Of a DNA stretch of 64,000 nt, positions 45,637 through 56,327 are shown one piece after another. The translations under genes were made by a program, and so were the position numbers. The notes beneath the pieces were generated by a model. The model saw nothing but the letters and a program-made list of their open reading frames with translations. It made no database searches and was not told where the DNA came from. Position 1 is the stretch's first letter. Each line of letters opens with the position of its first letter. The stretch comes from Halorhabdus sp. BNX81 (GTDB lineage Archaea > Halobacteriota > Halobacteria > Halobacteriales > Haloarculaceae): the NCBI RefSeq assembly GCF_029229925.1, contig NZ_CP107254.1, forward strand, positions 1,240,001 through 1,304,000. Reading direction: 5' to 3'.

Positions 45637-45793
45637 CTGTCACTCAGCCGTAGGACTGACGGACAGTTAAATTTGGTTATAGATCATGAATCATATCGGA
45701 TTGACGTTGCGGTTCGGGTGCCGTCGGGATCCTTTGCGACGGACTCCGGTTTGGGGAGGCCCGAAACCGGCAGCACCCCCAACCGATCTGATA

Positions 45794-45801
45794 GATTTAA
45801 G
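45794..45801 (+). promoter_or_regulatory. TATA box of the cysE transcript
   Basis: GATTTAAG box. A transcript beginning about 25-28 nt downstream would start close to the GTG of the mini-ORF at 45829, giving cysE a leader of about 80-90 nt, which is unusual here since most neighbours look leaderless. Confidence 0.45.
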
Positions 45802-45828
45802 CCCGTGGGTCTACTAGGGTTGGTAACC

Positions 45829-45903
45829 GTGGCTTGTTCCCCTTGGACGGTCGTCGCGTCCGCGGCCCGGGCTGTCCGAGATCCCAGCCCGTCCACCCTT
45901 TGA
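45829..45903 (+). CDS. Upstream mini-ORF (24 aa) in the cysE leader
   Basis: GTG-initiated frame [20 protein letters not shown] and four more residues, ending TGA 5 nt before the cysE ATG. Cys is the third residue. Its position just after the expected transcription start makes it a possible leader peptide regulating cysE, but coding evidence is weak (GTG start, biased composition). Confidence 0.3.
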   Translation: MACSPWTVVASAARAVRDPSPSTL

Positions 45904-45908
45904 TACGC

Positions 45909-46463
<555 letters not shown>

Positions 46464-46501
46464 TCGACGTATTTTTATCCGGCGGCTTGGCCCCATCGGT
46501 C

Positions 46502-47074
46502 ATGGGAGAACCACACAACGTCCTGCGGGACGATCCGGCGATGGCCCCGCTCATAGCCGAACACGGCGAACTCTCGATCGAGCCGGCCGAAGACCCCTTC
46601 GAGCGTTTGGTCACTTCGGTTGTCCGGCAACAACTCGCAGTCGCTGCCGCTGACGCGATAGAAGAGCGCCTTTACGAGCACTTCGACGTGACGCCGACCG
46701 AAATGCGGAGTGCTTCTATCGATGGACTCCGTGACGTGGGCGTCTCTGAACGGAAGGGAGAGACCATCCAAAATATCGCAATTGCATTCGACGAACGCGA
46801 CTATTCACGCGAATCGTTCGATGGCCGGTCGGACGAGGCAGTCATCGACGAACTCACCGATATCTCCGGGATCGGTCCGTGGACCGCGAAGATGTTCTGT
46901 ATGTTCGCGCTGGGCCGTGAAGACGTGTTTCCGGTTGAGGATCTCGGTATCCGGAAGGGGATGCAGACGGTTTTCGATGACGAGATGGAGCGAAGCGCCA
47001 TGGTCGCCCGCGCCGAGCGCTGGCAGCCGTATCGCTCGATCGCCTCGCTGTATCTCTGGCGCGTCGTCGATTGA
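46502..47074 (+). CDS. DNA-3-methyladenine glycosylase, HhH-GPD (AlkA-type)
   Basis: 190-aa base-excision repair glycosylase: helix-hairpin-helix ISGIGPWTAKMF (about 121-132) followed by the catalytic Asp D147 in FPVEDLGIRKG. It lacks the AlkA N-terminal beta domain, so it is of the short archaeal type. A TATA box at 46471-46478 precedes ATG 46502. Removes alkylated purines. Confidence 0.87.
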   Translation: MGEPHNVLRDDPAMAPLIAEHGELSIEPAEDPFERLVTSVVRQQLAVAAADAIEERLYEHFDVTPTEMRSASIDGLRDVGVSERKGETIQNIAIAFDERDYSRESFDGRSDEAVIDELTDISGIGPWTAKMFCMFALGREDVFPVEDLGIRKGMQTVFDDEMERSAMVARAERWQPYRSIASLYLWRVVD

Positions 47075-47093
47075 ACTGGGGGACCGACCCACC

Positions 47094-48257
47094 CTACAGC
47101 GAGCTCTTCAGCCGGTCGAAAAAGCCCTGTTCGACGTCGATCTCCTCGCCGCTTGCCTCCGCAAACGCTTCGAGCGCCTCGCGTTGCTCGTCGTTGAGCG
47201 ATTCCGGCGTGTAGACCTGGACGGTGACCAGCAGGTCCCCCTGTCCACGCCGGCGGAGCCGAGGCATGCCCTTGCCTTCCAGGCGGAACGTCTCCCCACT
47301 CTGGGTGCCGGCGGGGATGTCGACCTCGACGGGCCCGTCGAAGGTCGGCACCTCCACCGTATCGCCCAGCGCGGCCTGCGGGAACGTGATCGGTGCGGTG
47401 TAGTGGAGGTCGTCGCCGTCGCGCTCGAAGTCATCGTGATCCGCGATCTCGACTTCGATCAGGAGGTCGCCGTTGGGACCGCCGTGTTCGCCGGGTGCGC
47501 CTTCGCGTTCCATCCGCAGCGACTGGCCGTCGCGGATACCGGCGGGGACGTCGACGCTGAGGGTCGCCTCGTTTCGCACGACACCGTCGCCCCGACACGT
47601 CGAACACGTCTCCTCGTAGAGTGTCCCATCGCCATCACACCGTGAACAGGTCGTCGTTTGCTGGACGCGACCCATCGGCGTCCGCTGGACGCGGGTGACC
47701 TGTCCACGTCCCTCACACTCGGGGCAGGTCCGGGAGTCGGCATCAGGGGGATGGCCCTCGCCGCCACAGTCAGAACAGGTCTCCGGGCGCGTGACGGTGA
47801 ACTGCTTTTCGACGCCCTCGTAGGCTTCGTCGAGGCCGATCGAGAGGCGTGTCTTGAGATCCTGGCCCTGTCGCGGGCGGTCACGACGACGGCCGCCGCC
47901 ACCCCCGCCGCCGAAGAACTGATCGAAGATGTCCTCGACGCTGCCAAAGCCTCCACCGCCGAAGGGATCGCCCCCACGTTGACCGCCGGCACCACCCCGT
48001 CCACCGCGGTCGTCGAAGCCCCCACGTTTTTCCGCCTGCTCGAATCGGTCGTGGCCCATGCGGTCGTAGGCCTGGCGTTTCTCCTCGTCGGTGAGGACTT
48101 CCTTTGCCTTCTTTGCCTGTTTGAACTTCTCTTCGGCGTCAGGATCGTCGCTCACGTCCGGATGATACTCGCGTGCTTTCTCGCGGTAGGCTTCCTGGAT
48201 CTCCTCCTCGCTCGCATCGCGGGAGACACCCAGAACGTCATAGAAGTCCTCGCTCAT
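47094..48257 (-). CDS. dnaJ: Chaperone DnaJ (Hsp40)
   Basis: 387-aa class A J-protein: J domain with HPD in YREKAREYHPDVSD, Gly/Phe-rich region (GGRGGAGGQRGGDPFGGGG), four CxxCxGxG zinc repeats (about 150-220), and C-terminal substrate domains. It stimulates DnaK ATPase and hands over clients. Here it is 47 kb from the dnaK end, not adjacent. Confidence 0.95.
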   Translation of the reverse strand: MSEDFYDVLGVSRDASEEEIQEAYREKAREYHPDVSDDPDAEEKFKQAKKAKEVLTDEEKRQAYDRMGHDRFEQAEKRGGFDDRGGRGGAGGQRGGDPFGGGGFGSVEDIFDQFFGGGGGGGRRRDRPRQGQDLKTRLSIGLDEAYEGVEKQFTVTRPETCSDCGGEGHPPDADSRTCPECEGRGQVTRVQRTPMGRVQQTTTCSRCDGDGTLYEETCSTCRGDGVVRNEATLSVDVPAGIRDGQSLRMEREGAPGEHGGPNGDLLIEVEIADHDDFERDGDDLHYTAPITFPQAALGDTVEVPTFDGPVEVDIPAGTQSGETFRLEGKGMPRLRRRGQGDLLVTVQVYTPESLNDEQREALEAFAEASGEEIDVEQGFFDRLKSSL

Positions 48258-48411
48258 TCGTTATCGAGCGATAGGCGATTGAGACACTTCAAAAGACCGG
48301 GTTGATGACGCCAGCGATCCCCGCCACCCGTCTCACTCCCACCCGGGAGTGGTTCCGGCGTGTTCTGCAACGGCGGGATGGTTTAAGTTCCGCGGGGTGC
48401 TACGGTTGGAT

Positions 48412-48528
48412 ATGTTCACTCCGCTCTCGTCGGGGGTCGATACGACGGTGATCAACGTCGCCGGTGCGGTCGTCGGCCTGGGCAGTGTTGTTCTTGCGCT
48501 GGCGTGGTGGCGCTACCTCGCCCGCTAA
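48412..48528 (+). CDS. Tiny membrane protein (38 aa)
   Basis: MFTPLSSGVDTTVINVAGAV and on: one hydrophobic helix (about 13-33) ending WWRYLAR, a positively charged end. Preceded by GGTTTAAG (48380-48387), a plausible TATA box about 25 nt upstream of the ATG. Convergent with the CinA-like gene 3 nt away. No family recognised. Confidence 0.6.
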   Translation: MFTPLSSGVDTTVINVAGAVVGLGSVVLALAWWRYLAR

Positions 48529-48531
48529 CGG

Positions 48532-49227
48532 TCACTCTGTGGCTGAGAGCTCAACCCGGTCGCGGAGCCACGCAGTCGCGCGTTCGACGGCCGTTTGATC
48601 CGGACTGGAGATCTTGATGCGGACGGTCTCGCCCGGATAGCTTCCGACAGTTACGTCAAAGCGCTCACTGAGCGTTTCAATCCGATCCAGCAGCGCACTC
48701 TCGGGTTCGTCGACGTGGATGACTTCGACGTGTTGCTGTTCACCCGCAAAATCCGCGTTTACGACGCCGAACATGGCTTTCATCTCTTCCGGGACGCCCG
48801 GGAGGACGTAGACGTTCGCGAGCACACACCCCGGTGCGACCCCCTCGTGGTTGGGAATCATTCGGGCACCGGCCGGGATCGCCGCCGTCCCGTCGGCGAG
48901 GTCTTCGCGAGCGTAATCCCGATGGTCGGCGAGCCAGTCAAGGGCGGCCTGATCCTCGACGAGAGCAACGTCGAACGCCTCGGCGACGGCGTCCATCGTG
49001 ACGTCGTCGTGTGTCGGCCCGATCCCGCCCGTCACCAGCACGGCATCGTACTGTGTCCGATACGCGTCGACAGTCTCGGCGATGTCCGCCCGCCGGTCGG
49101 GCACGACCGTGATTCGATCCACGTCGACGCCACGGTCGGTCAACTGCTCGGCGAGCCAGGCGGCGTTCGTATTGACGGTATCCCCCGCGAGAAGTTCGTC
49201 ACCGACGGTGATCAGCGCCACGCGCAT
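48532..49227 (-). CDS. CinA-like molybdopterin-binding domain protein
   Basis: 231-aa protein of the MoCF/CinA N-terminal type: VALITVGDELLAGDTVNTNAAWLAEQLTDRG and VLVTGGIGPTHDDVTMDAVAEAF are the conserved nucleotide/molybdopterin-binding motifs. It lacks the nicotinamide deamidase domain of bacterial CinA. Probable nucleotide (FAD/ADP-ribose type) pyrophosphatase or cofactor binder. ATG 49227 avoids a 5-residue extension. Confidence 0.85.
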   Translation of the reverse strand: MRVALITVGDELLAGDTVNTNAAWLAEQLTDRGVDVDRITVVPDRRADIAETVDAYRTQYDAVLVTGGIGPTHDDVTMDAVAEAFDVALVEDQAALDWLADHRDYAREDLADGTAAIPAGARMIPNHEGVAPGCVLANVYVLPGVPEEMKAMFGVVNADFAGEQQHVEVIHVDEPESALLDRIETLSERFDVTVGSYPGETVRIKISSPDQTAVERATAWLRDRVELSATE

Positions 49228-49329
49228 ATCGCGTCTCGGCACCCGGCGAATAAAGGGATGACGCCCGCCCGTAGCCGGCAGCTTCCGGACATCGGGTACG
49301 AGACCGGGCTGAACGTTCGATCACAGTCA

Positions 49330-50094
49330 CTACCGCATGCCCGGCGGCGGCCCGCGGTCCCGCGGATCGTCGTCCTCGCTCTCGTCTTCGACATCGAGAC
49401 CAAGCTCCGTTCGCTCGCGTCTGAGCTTGGCAATTTCCCGACGGTAGTAGAGCACCCCGATTACCGCGACCGCGACCGCGAGCGCCACAAGCCCGCCGAA
49501 CAGCAGGATGTCCCGTTCGAGATAGGTCTTGACGGAGATCGTGTTCCGGTCAAGTGAGTCCCACTGGAGTACGACACGGTCCTCGACCTGCTCGGTTTCA
49601 TAGCCACCGGGAACGACTCGCGAGACGACCGGCAACCCGACACGTTTGTTCGGCGGGAGCGCGACCTCGTGTGACCCCTCGACGAGCGTCCGGGTACGGA
49701 AGTTCGGCCCGGACCGCTCAGCGGTGAACGCGACAGTGCCGTTCCCGACGGGTGGTTCGAGGACCACTTCGGATTGGCCCGTCGAGACCTCGTAGACTGA
49801 GTCATTCCCAACCGTGCCATTTGGGTATTGGAACTTGAGTCCCGAAATCGGAATCGCCATTTTAGATCCGAGGCCGTCTTCGAGGAATAGCTCCAGCGAG
49901 TCCTGATTTCGAATCTCGATGACCGCCGTATAGTTGCCTCCATAGAGTCGGTAAGTGGCGTTGGCGTCGGTGTCCCAGTCGTAGGTTGCGTTCTCGGCGA
50001 GGTCGGCGTCGCTGACTGGCGAGAGACAGCCTGCTAGCGCGAGCAGGCCGAGCAGTCCGAGGAGGCCGAAAACAAGACGTGTTCGACCCTTCAT
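49330..50094 (-). CDS. DUF5803 family lipoprotein
   Basis: 254-aa membrane-anchored protein: a signal-like start with lipobox LAGC (C23), an extracellular beta-rich domain, then a C-terminal membrane helix (about 198-217) and a charged cytoplasmic tail. Function unknown. Its ATG overlaps the end of the DUF2110 gene by 4 nt, so it is the last gene of the tfe operon. Confidence 0.75.
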   Translation of the reverse strand: MKGRTRLVFGLLGLLGLLALAGCLSPVSDADLAENATYDWDTDANATYRLYGGNYTAVIEIRNQDSLELFLEDGLGSKMAIPISGLKFQYPNGTVGNDSVYEVSTGQSEVVLEPPVGNGTVAFTAERSGPNFRTRTLVEGSHEVALPPNKRVGLPVVSRVVPGGYETEQVEDRVVLQWDSLDRNTISVKTYLERDILLFGGLVALAVAVAVIGVLYYRREIAKLRRERTELGLDVEDESEDDDPRDRGPPPGMR

Positions 50095-50780
50095 GGCACG
50101 ACTGCAAGCAGTTCCGCGGGGAGATACTCACCCACGCTGGCAAGCAGCCCGGGCGGATCCGTTCCCTCACGGCAGACGACACTCTGTTCGAGCAAGCCGA
50201 GGCGCTCGACGGTCACGATGTCCTCGGCGTGGCCGGCGCGGTTGACCGTCGCGCGAACCTCCGCGCGGGTCGCGCTATTGACGTTCAATCGACCCATCCC
50301 GCGGGTCCACTCGTAGAGCCGATCGCGCTCGTCGTCGGCAAGTCGAGCCGTCGGCGGTGTCTCACCGTCCCCATCGGCAAGGCAGACGAACCGGAGCGGG
50401 AGGTGCTGGACGAGCCCGAAGCGCGTCCGAATCTGCTCGGGCGTTCCCGGCCCCAGTCCGATCTCGTCGGCCGGAATCCGGACGGGGCGACCCGCATCGA
50501 GAACGAACCCGTCGTCGTCCCAGGATTCGAGCGTCCCGACGTACGTCTCCTCGGGGACGAGATGGGGGGTAATCTCGCCGTATTCCTCCCGGAGGAGGTT
50601 CCGGGCGACTTCGGCGTCCGGTCCCGTGACCGTCACCGACGGGAAATCGTCGTTGCGGAGCCCGAGGTCGTATTCGACGTCGAGTTCGCCGAGGTCGTTG
50701 TCGAGAAGCGAGCCCAGTGAATCAAGCGCCCGGTCGCGAGCATCGCCGTCGACGTAGCATTTGGTTGCGAGGACGACCAT
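50091..50780 (-). CDS. DUF2110 family protein
   Basis: 229-aa acidic protein; a helix-hairpin-like segment (NVNSATRAEVRATVNRAGHAEDIVTVERLGLLE) near the end suggests nucleic-acid binding. This family is regularly linked to tfe in archaea. The ATG overlaps the tfe stop by 1 nt. Probably assists transcription or RNA functions, unproven. Confidence 0.78.
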   Translation of the reverse strand: MVVLATKCYVDGDARDRALDSLGSLLDNDLGELDVEYDLGLRNDDFPSVTVTGPDAEVARNLLREEYGEITPHLVPEETYVGTLESWDDDGFVLDAGRPVRIPADEIGLGPGTPEQIRTRFGLVQHLPLRFVCLADGDGETPPTARLADDERDRLYEWTRGMGRLNVNSATRAEVRATVNRAGHAEDIVTVERLGLLEQSVVCREGTDPPGLLASVGEYLPAELLAVVP

Positions 50781-51304
50781 CAGGTGTCGATATCCAGGTT
50801 GAGTTCGCTTTCGAGTTCGTCGATCCGTTCGTTCATCGCGTCGATAAGTGCCGTGTTCTCCATCGCTTCGAGCGAGGAGCCACAGTCCGGACACTCGAAG
50901 CTGTAGTCCATCGCGTCGGCGAACTCGAAGCGAATGCCACAGTTCTCACACAGGTAAAACTCGTGGTCGAGTTCGTACTCACGCCGTTCCTCGAGACCTT
51001 CAAAGAGGTCGTGCATCTCCGATTCGAGTTGTTCGGGGATGTTGTCGTATTCGAACGTCCACAGATACGTCAACCACCCCGAATCCTCGTCACGGAGCCG
51101 GCGGTAACTCGCCAGGTCGTTCTCGTAGAGAATGAACAGCGCCCGGCGGACGTCGTTGAGTTCCAGACCGAGTTCCTCGGCGAGTTCCTCGTCCGTGACC
51201 TCGCCGTCGGGCGGTGCGGCCGCGACCGGCATGCCCGTCGGTCCCACGAGTTCGTGGAGGTACTTCTGTATGACGGGATCCTCGAGATATTCCTCAAAAG
51301 CCAT
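50780..51304 (-). CDS. tfe: Transcription initiation factor TFE (TFIIE alpha homologue)
   Basis: 174-aa factor with N-terminal winged helix (about 5-85; GEVTDEELAEELGLELNDVRRALFILYENDLASYRR) and C-terminal zinc ribbon (C119, C122, C138, C141), then a helical tail. It stabilises promoter opening by RNA polymerase. First gene of a tfe-DUF2110-DUF5803 operon with overlapping reading frames. Confidence 0.94.
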   Translation of the reverse strand: MAFEEYLEDPVIQKYLHELVGPTGMPVAAAPPDGEVTDEELAEELGLELNDVRRALFILYENDLASYRRLRDEDSGWLTYLWTFEYDNIPEQLESEMHDLFEGLEERREYELDHEFYLCENCGIRFEFADAMDYSFECPDCGSSLEAMENTALIDAMNERIDELESELNLDIDT

Positions 51305-51404
51305 TGTGTACCCATCGGGCGGTGACTCGTTTAAATTCTCCGAACGATGGGCGCGAGATCCTGCGGCTGGCCAGCCGCACTCGATTCATGCTCCGAGGAC
51401 TCCA

Positions 51405-51941
51405 CTACTCGACCTCTTCGACTCGCTTGCCCGTCTTCTTCGGAACGACGCGCTTGTCGGCGTCTTTCCATTCTCGGTCGAGTTCGCGCCCGTCGAACAG
51501 GCGATCGAGAAAGACCGAGAGCGCCGCTATCTCGGAGTGGGGCTGGTTGGTGACGCCGACGTTCCAGTCTGCCCGATCGTACACCTCGAAGGATACTTTC
51601 TCCGCCCCGACGACCACCAGCAGCGGCTCTTTTCGGTGGCTCGCCCTGATCTCGTCCTCGACGCGCTGGACTGGCTGGCCGTACATCGTGAGGTGGACGA
51701 TCGATCCCTCCCAGGATCGAAGCCGGCCCAGCGGGGAGTCAGTGACTTCGACCTCGAAAGGGCCACCGAACCGGTCGGTGATGTCCTCGATCGTCTCACG
51801 TCGGCCTTCGGCTGCCGATTCGAGGATGATCCGGTCGGCACCGAGCGCCCGTGCCGTGAGTCCGACGTGGGTCGTCATCCGTTCGTCGCGGCCTGGTCGA
51901 TGGCCGAGGCGGAGAATGACGACTTCGGGTTCGTCCTGCAT
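51405..51941 (-). CDS. trm56: tRNA (cytidine(56)-2'-O)-methyltransferase aTrm56
   Basis: 178-aa SPOUT-class enzyme, specific to archaea, that methylates C56 in the tRNA T-loop. N-terminal VILRLGHRPGRDERMTTHVGLTARALGA, then LLVVVGAEKVSFEVYDRADWNVGVTNQPHSEIAALSVFLDRL, where the knot binds SAM. ATG 51941 (MQDEPEVV) begins 4 nt after the DsbA-like stop; the pair may be co-transcribed. Confidence 0.92.
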   Translation of the reverse strand: MQDEPEVVILRLGHRPGRDERMTTHVGLTARALGADRIILESAAEGRRETIEDITDRFGGPFEVEVTDSPLGRLRSWEGSIVHLTMYGQPVQRVEDEIRASHRKEPLLVVVGAEKVSFEVYDRADWNVGVTNQPHSEIAALSVFLDRLFDGRELDREWKDADKRVVPKKTGKRVEEVE

Positions 51942-51945
51942 TGGT

Positions 51946-52662
51946 TCAGGCATTCGACGTTTTCTCGTCGAGCGTCGTTCGAACTGCCGACTCGTTGAGT
52001 GCATTGACTGCCTCGCCGTCGATGACCAGTGTGGGCGTTGAACTGATACCTGTCTGACTCACGGCTGTCGCCGTGGCCTGGACTCTTTGCTTGTACGTTC
52101 TGTCTTCGATGGCAGTCCGGACCGCGTCGACATCGCTGACGCCGACGTCCTCGGCGAACCCCACGAGACGATCGGTCGTCGCCCACGTCTCCCGGGGGTC
52201 TCCCTGGCTCGCCATGACGTACTCGTGATACTGCCAGTATGACGCAGGATCTGTGTGCCAGACCGCGAGTCCGGCCTCCGCCGCCCGCGGTGCGTCCGTA
52301 CCCATCCAGGGATTCCCATTGATGTACGCCAGCGCACGATGCTCGATCGCGAGAGCACCCGGTTCGACGTACTCCTCGACGATCGTCCCGAGAAATCCCG
52401 TCGAAAAGTCCGCACAATGGGGGCACTTCCAGTTGGCGACGTACGTTGCGGTCACCGGCGCGTCGTTGGTCCCCATCGTCTCGTAGACGTACTCCGATGC
52501 ATCGCTCGGGATCGGTGCGTTCGCAACTGGGCCGTCAGGCACTTCGACGTTCGCCTGGCCCCCGAACAACCCGCCACAGCCAGCTAGACCGGCGGTTCCT
52601 GCGACTGCGAGCCCCCCGATAAATGCCCGGCGCGTCGACCGGGCAGCACTGTCGTCAGTCAT
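51946..52662 (-). CDS. DsbA-family thiol-disulfide protein, Tat lipoprotein
   Basis: 238 aa. The N-terminus has twin-Arg (R11, R12), a hydrophobic stretch and lipobox LAGC (C29), so it is a surface lipoprotein. The thioredoxin-like domain carries redox site CPHC (C80, C83), a helical insert and cis-Pro in SSTPTLVIDG. It likely forms or isomerises disulfides, or feeds electrons outside the membrane. Next gene downstream is trm56. Confidence 0.87.
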   Translation of the reverse strand: MTDDSAARSTRRAFIGGLAVAGTAGLAGCGGLFGGQANVEVPDGPVANAPIPSDASEYVYETMGTNDAPVTATYVANWKCPHCADFSTGFLGTIVEEYVEPGALAIEHRALAYINGNPWMGTDAPRAAEAGLAVWHTDPASYWQYHEYVMASQGDPRETWATTDRLVGFAEDVGVSDVDAVRTAIEDRTYKQRVQATATAVSQTGISSTPTLVIDGEAVNALNESAVRTTLDEKTSNA

Positions 52663-52857
52663 GTGTCACTGTTCGGACAGCCACGGATAAAACGTCTGTC
52701 GTTCGCGGCCGGTGCTGCTCGAATATCCGTCAGTCGAGTGCACGTCCCCGTCGTCCGAGAAGTCACCGCCGGAAGTGGAATCGCGGAAAGGCGTGCCGGG
52801 AGTGCGGTTCTCGCGGAAAGCGGCAGGCCTTTGTAAGCCACGGGCGAGGGTCGGAAC

Positions 52858-54114
<1,257 letters not shown>

Positions 54115-54135
<21 letters not shown>

Positions 54136-54191
54136 GGCCAACTCCTCGGCTCTGGCGGCGTAGCCGCCAGAACATCGAGAAACTGGCCTGA
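54115..54191. repeat. Duplicated icd 3' end with two perfect 9-bp, 3-nt-loop hairpins
   Basis: The last seven codons including stop (54115-54135, NIEELA-stop) recur in diverged form at 54171-54191 (NIEKLA-stop). Hairpin 1: stem 54124-54132/54136-54144, loop = the TGA stop codon. Hairpin 2: stem 54151-54159/54163-54171, loop 3 nt. It may terminate transcription. Confidence 0.85.
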
Positions 54192-54213
54192 CGCAGATCC
54201 CCTGTTTCTACCC

Positions 54214-54252
54214 GCTAATCAGCCGAATCCTGGTAGCCGGCGAACATCGGGA
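54214..54252 (+). repeat. Dispersed repeat copy B (pair with 33278-33316)
   Basis: Same 21-nt identical start and mostly conserved continuation as copy A. It lies between icd and the toxin-antitoxin pair. It may be an integration scar. Confidence 0.65.
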
Positions 54253-54360
54253 GGTACGAGTGACTAGAAGAGGAAGTCTTCTGATACAACCGGTGGGAGG
54301 GGGCATAGTGGTGTTCGCTTCGATCCATCTGTCTCTACACACGATCGTCACGGGACGCGA

Positions 54361-54392
54361 AGATTTATCCTTGTTATCTGTATAGAGATAAC
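54361..54392 (+). promoter_or_regulatory. Promoter and operator palindrome of the AbiE-like pair
   Basis: TATA-like box at 54361-54369 and a perfect inverted repeat GTTATCT-N6-AGATAAC (54373-54379/54386-54392) ending just before ATG 54395, so the operator covers the expected transcription start. Autorepression by the first gene's winged helix is likely, as in AbiE systems. Confidence 0.6.
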
Positions 54393-54394
54393 CA

Positions 54395-55075
54395 ATGATG
54401 GACTCCGTCGATCCCACCGCAGCGAAGATCGTTTTGGCTGCGAGCGAGGGTGATTCGATCCGCCGGATCGCTCAAAAGATCGACGGCACGTATTCGTGGG
54501 TCTACACCTGGGTCGAACGGTTGGAAGAGATCGATGTCGTCGAGCGCGCCGATGGGATTCGAGTGACTGCGCCAGAGGTCCGGGACGGCTATGCGGAGTT
54601 GATGGCCTCGATCGCCCGACAGACGTCGCCCGGTGTCGAGGAGTCGTACGTGATCCCACACTTCGCCGGGATGGACTTCGCGTTCACAAAGATCGATGCC
54701 GTCTACGTCTGGACCCATGGCGGATATCAGATCGCTCGCGGTGGTGACGCCTACCCGGTCTTCATCCAGGTCCACGACGCCGATGTCGGGCAGTGGCAAT
54801 CGTTCTTCGAGCGGTACGACATCCCGTGCGTGATTGGCGAACGCGATGACTCGGTCGTTGAGGATGTCGAACAATCCGTCTATTACAGCGTGTATCCGAC
54901 GACGGATCCGATCGATCCCGAGTGGGTCGAGGGGGATCCCGTCGTTCCCTTGTCGGAAACGATCGAGTATATGCGGGAGTACCGGTGGAACTTCGAGCCG
55001 GCGTTGGAGATGGTCGCCGACGAGTACGACGTGGATATCGACGTGGATAGCCCCAGCTACGCCCCAGCACAATGA
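54395..55075 (+). CDS. Winged-helix antitoxin-like protein (AbiEi type)
   Basis: 226-aa protein with an N-terminal helix-turn-helix (ASEGDSIRRIAQKIDGTYSWVYTWVERLEE) and a C-terminal domain of unknown fold. Position directly before a nucleotidyltransferase, with a 4-nt overlap and an operator palindrome, matches the antitoxin of AbiE-like type IV systems. Sequence similarity to classical AbiEi cannot be proved by eye; it may be a distinct haloarchaeal regulator. Confidence 0.65.
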   Translation: MMDSVDPTAAKIVLAASEGDSIRRIAQKIDGTYSWVYTWVERLEEIDVVERADGIRVTAPEVRDGYAELMASIARQTSPGVEESYVIPHFAGMDFAFTKIDAVYVWTHGGYQIARGGDAYPVFIQVHDADVGQWQSFFERYDIPCVIGERDDSVVEDVEQSVYYSVYPTTDPIDPEWVEGDPVVPLSETIEYMREYRWNFEPALEMVADEYDVDIDVDSPSYAPAQ

Positions 55076-55758
55076 GTCTACCCGCTCGCGAACAGGAATT
55101 ACTAACGACACTTGAGTCGATCAACGGCGCGTCCCTACCGTACGTTCTCGTCGGTGGCTGGGCCATCACCGCGTTCAATCAACGCTTCTCCACTGATGTC
55201 GATCTCGTCGTCCCCGTGGAAGCGGTCGAAAACTACGAGTCGTTTCTCGGCGTCCGAGACTACGACCGGACGAGTGAGCACGATACGAATGGCATCTACG
55301 AAGGCCAGTTCATCCAGTATTCGAAGGATGTCGGCAATCCAGTGAGCATCGAACTGATGGTGGATGCGCTCCGCTGTCGACAGACAGAAGCCGAGTGGTC
55401 GTATCGGTATCTCGACCAGCACGCCCAATCCGTCACGGTCGGACGAACGCAATCGGTGACCACGCGGATCCCCGAACGGGAACTACTTCTCGCGATCAAA
55501 CTCCACAGCGGGCGATTTACCGATGCCCGTGACGTGGTCGCAGCCGCTGACGACGCTGACTTCGATCGGATCGAAAAGCACCTTCACCGTGGGGATCCAG
55601 ACGCGCTCGCCAAGCAACTGCGTACCATCGATGATCAACTGACGGACGAGTCGTTCGTCGACTCGTTCAAGGGCGAATTCCAACAGCAAACGGTGCCGGA
55701 AGGGACAATCGAACGCGTCCGTGAGTTTCTGGCCACACAGCGGGATCGACTCCAGTGA
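55072..55758 (+). CDS. Nucleotidyltransferase toxin-like protein (AbiEii type)
   Basis: 228-aa protein with the polymerase-beta-type NTase core: GGWAIT (G28, G29) followed by TDVDLVV (D42, D44), then the later LLAIKLHSGRFTDARDVV segment typical of AbiEii/MenT-like enzymes that bind nucleotide. It would inhibit growth (for example by modifying tRNA) unless countered. Overlaps the preceding gene by 4 nt. Lower GC than flanks and adjacent to a dispersed repeat: likely mobile. Confidence 0.75.
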   Translation: MSLPAREQELLTTLESINGASLPYVLVGGWAITAFNQRFSTDVDLVVPVEAVENYESFLGVRDYDRTSEHDTNGIYEGQFIQYSKDVGNPVSIELMVDALRCRQTEAEWSYRYLDQHAQSVTVGRTQSVTTRIPERELLLAIKLHSGRFTDARDVVAAADDADFDRIEKHLHRGDPDALAKQLRTIDDQLTDESFVDSFKGEFQQQTVPEGTIERVREFLATQRDRLQ

Positions 55759-55859
55759 CCGCCATCGCAAACGTAGAAATCATCGGCTTTGATCCCGGTC
55801 CGCGACCGACGAACGCAACACCCTTTGACCGTCACCGCCTACGCTGCTCCGTCACGAGA

Positions 55860-56327
55860 ATGACCGCCACCGACTACCGCATCGAGGTCGACGGCGACCG
55901 CGAGGACGCCTACGACGTCCGCTTTGCCGTCTTCGTCGAGGAGCAGGGCGTCGATCCGGACATCGAGATCGACGACCACGAGGACGAGGCCACTCACTTC
56001 GTCGCCTACGCCGACGGCGACCCTGTCGGCGCGGCGCGACTCCGGGAACCCGAGGCCGGCGTCGGCAAGGTCGAACGCCTGGCGGTCCTGGAGTCCTACC
56101 GAGGCCAGGGACTCGGCCGAGAACTGATGGACGCCGTCGAGGCCGCGGCGCGACGACAGGGACTAACGCGGCTGATACTCCATGGACAGCTTCGCGTCGT
56201 CGATTTCTACGAGCACCTGGGCTACGAGCAGGTCAGCGACGAGTTCGAGGAGGCCGGCATCACGCACGTGAAGATGGCCAAGTCGATAGACCGAGCGGAG
56301 GATTCAAGCCCGTCCGGTCGGAGATGA
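55860..56327 (+). CDS. GNAT family N-acetyltransferase
   Basis: 155-aa acetyl-CoA-dependent transferase. Core motif ERLAVLESYRGQGLGRELMDAVEAAARRQG (acetyl-CoA pyrophosphate loop GQGLG) and FYEHLGYEQV, plus an ElaA-like start VRFAVFVEEQGVDPDIEIDD. The acceptor is unknown. Start ATG 55860 is preferred to the longer frame at 55755 that crosses the promoter. Overlaps the next gene by 4 nt. Confidence 0.87.
   Translation: MTATDYRIEVDGDREDAYDVRFAVFVEEQGVDPDIEIDDHEDEATHFVAYADGDPVGAARLREPEAGVGKVERLAVLESYRGQGLGRELMDAVEAAARRQGLTRLILHGQLRVVDFYEHLGYEQVSDEFEEAGITHVKMAKSIDRAEDSSPSGRR

Noticed and set aside
45686-45694. ATGAATCAT palindrome before the 3-hydroxyacyl-CoA dehydrogenase as a FadR-like operator
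   Set aside because: Only 9 nt, expected by chance in A/T-rich promoters, and no matching second site.
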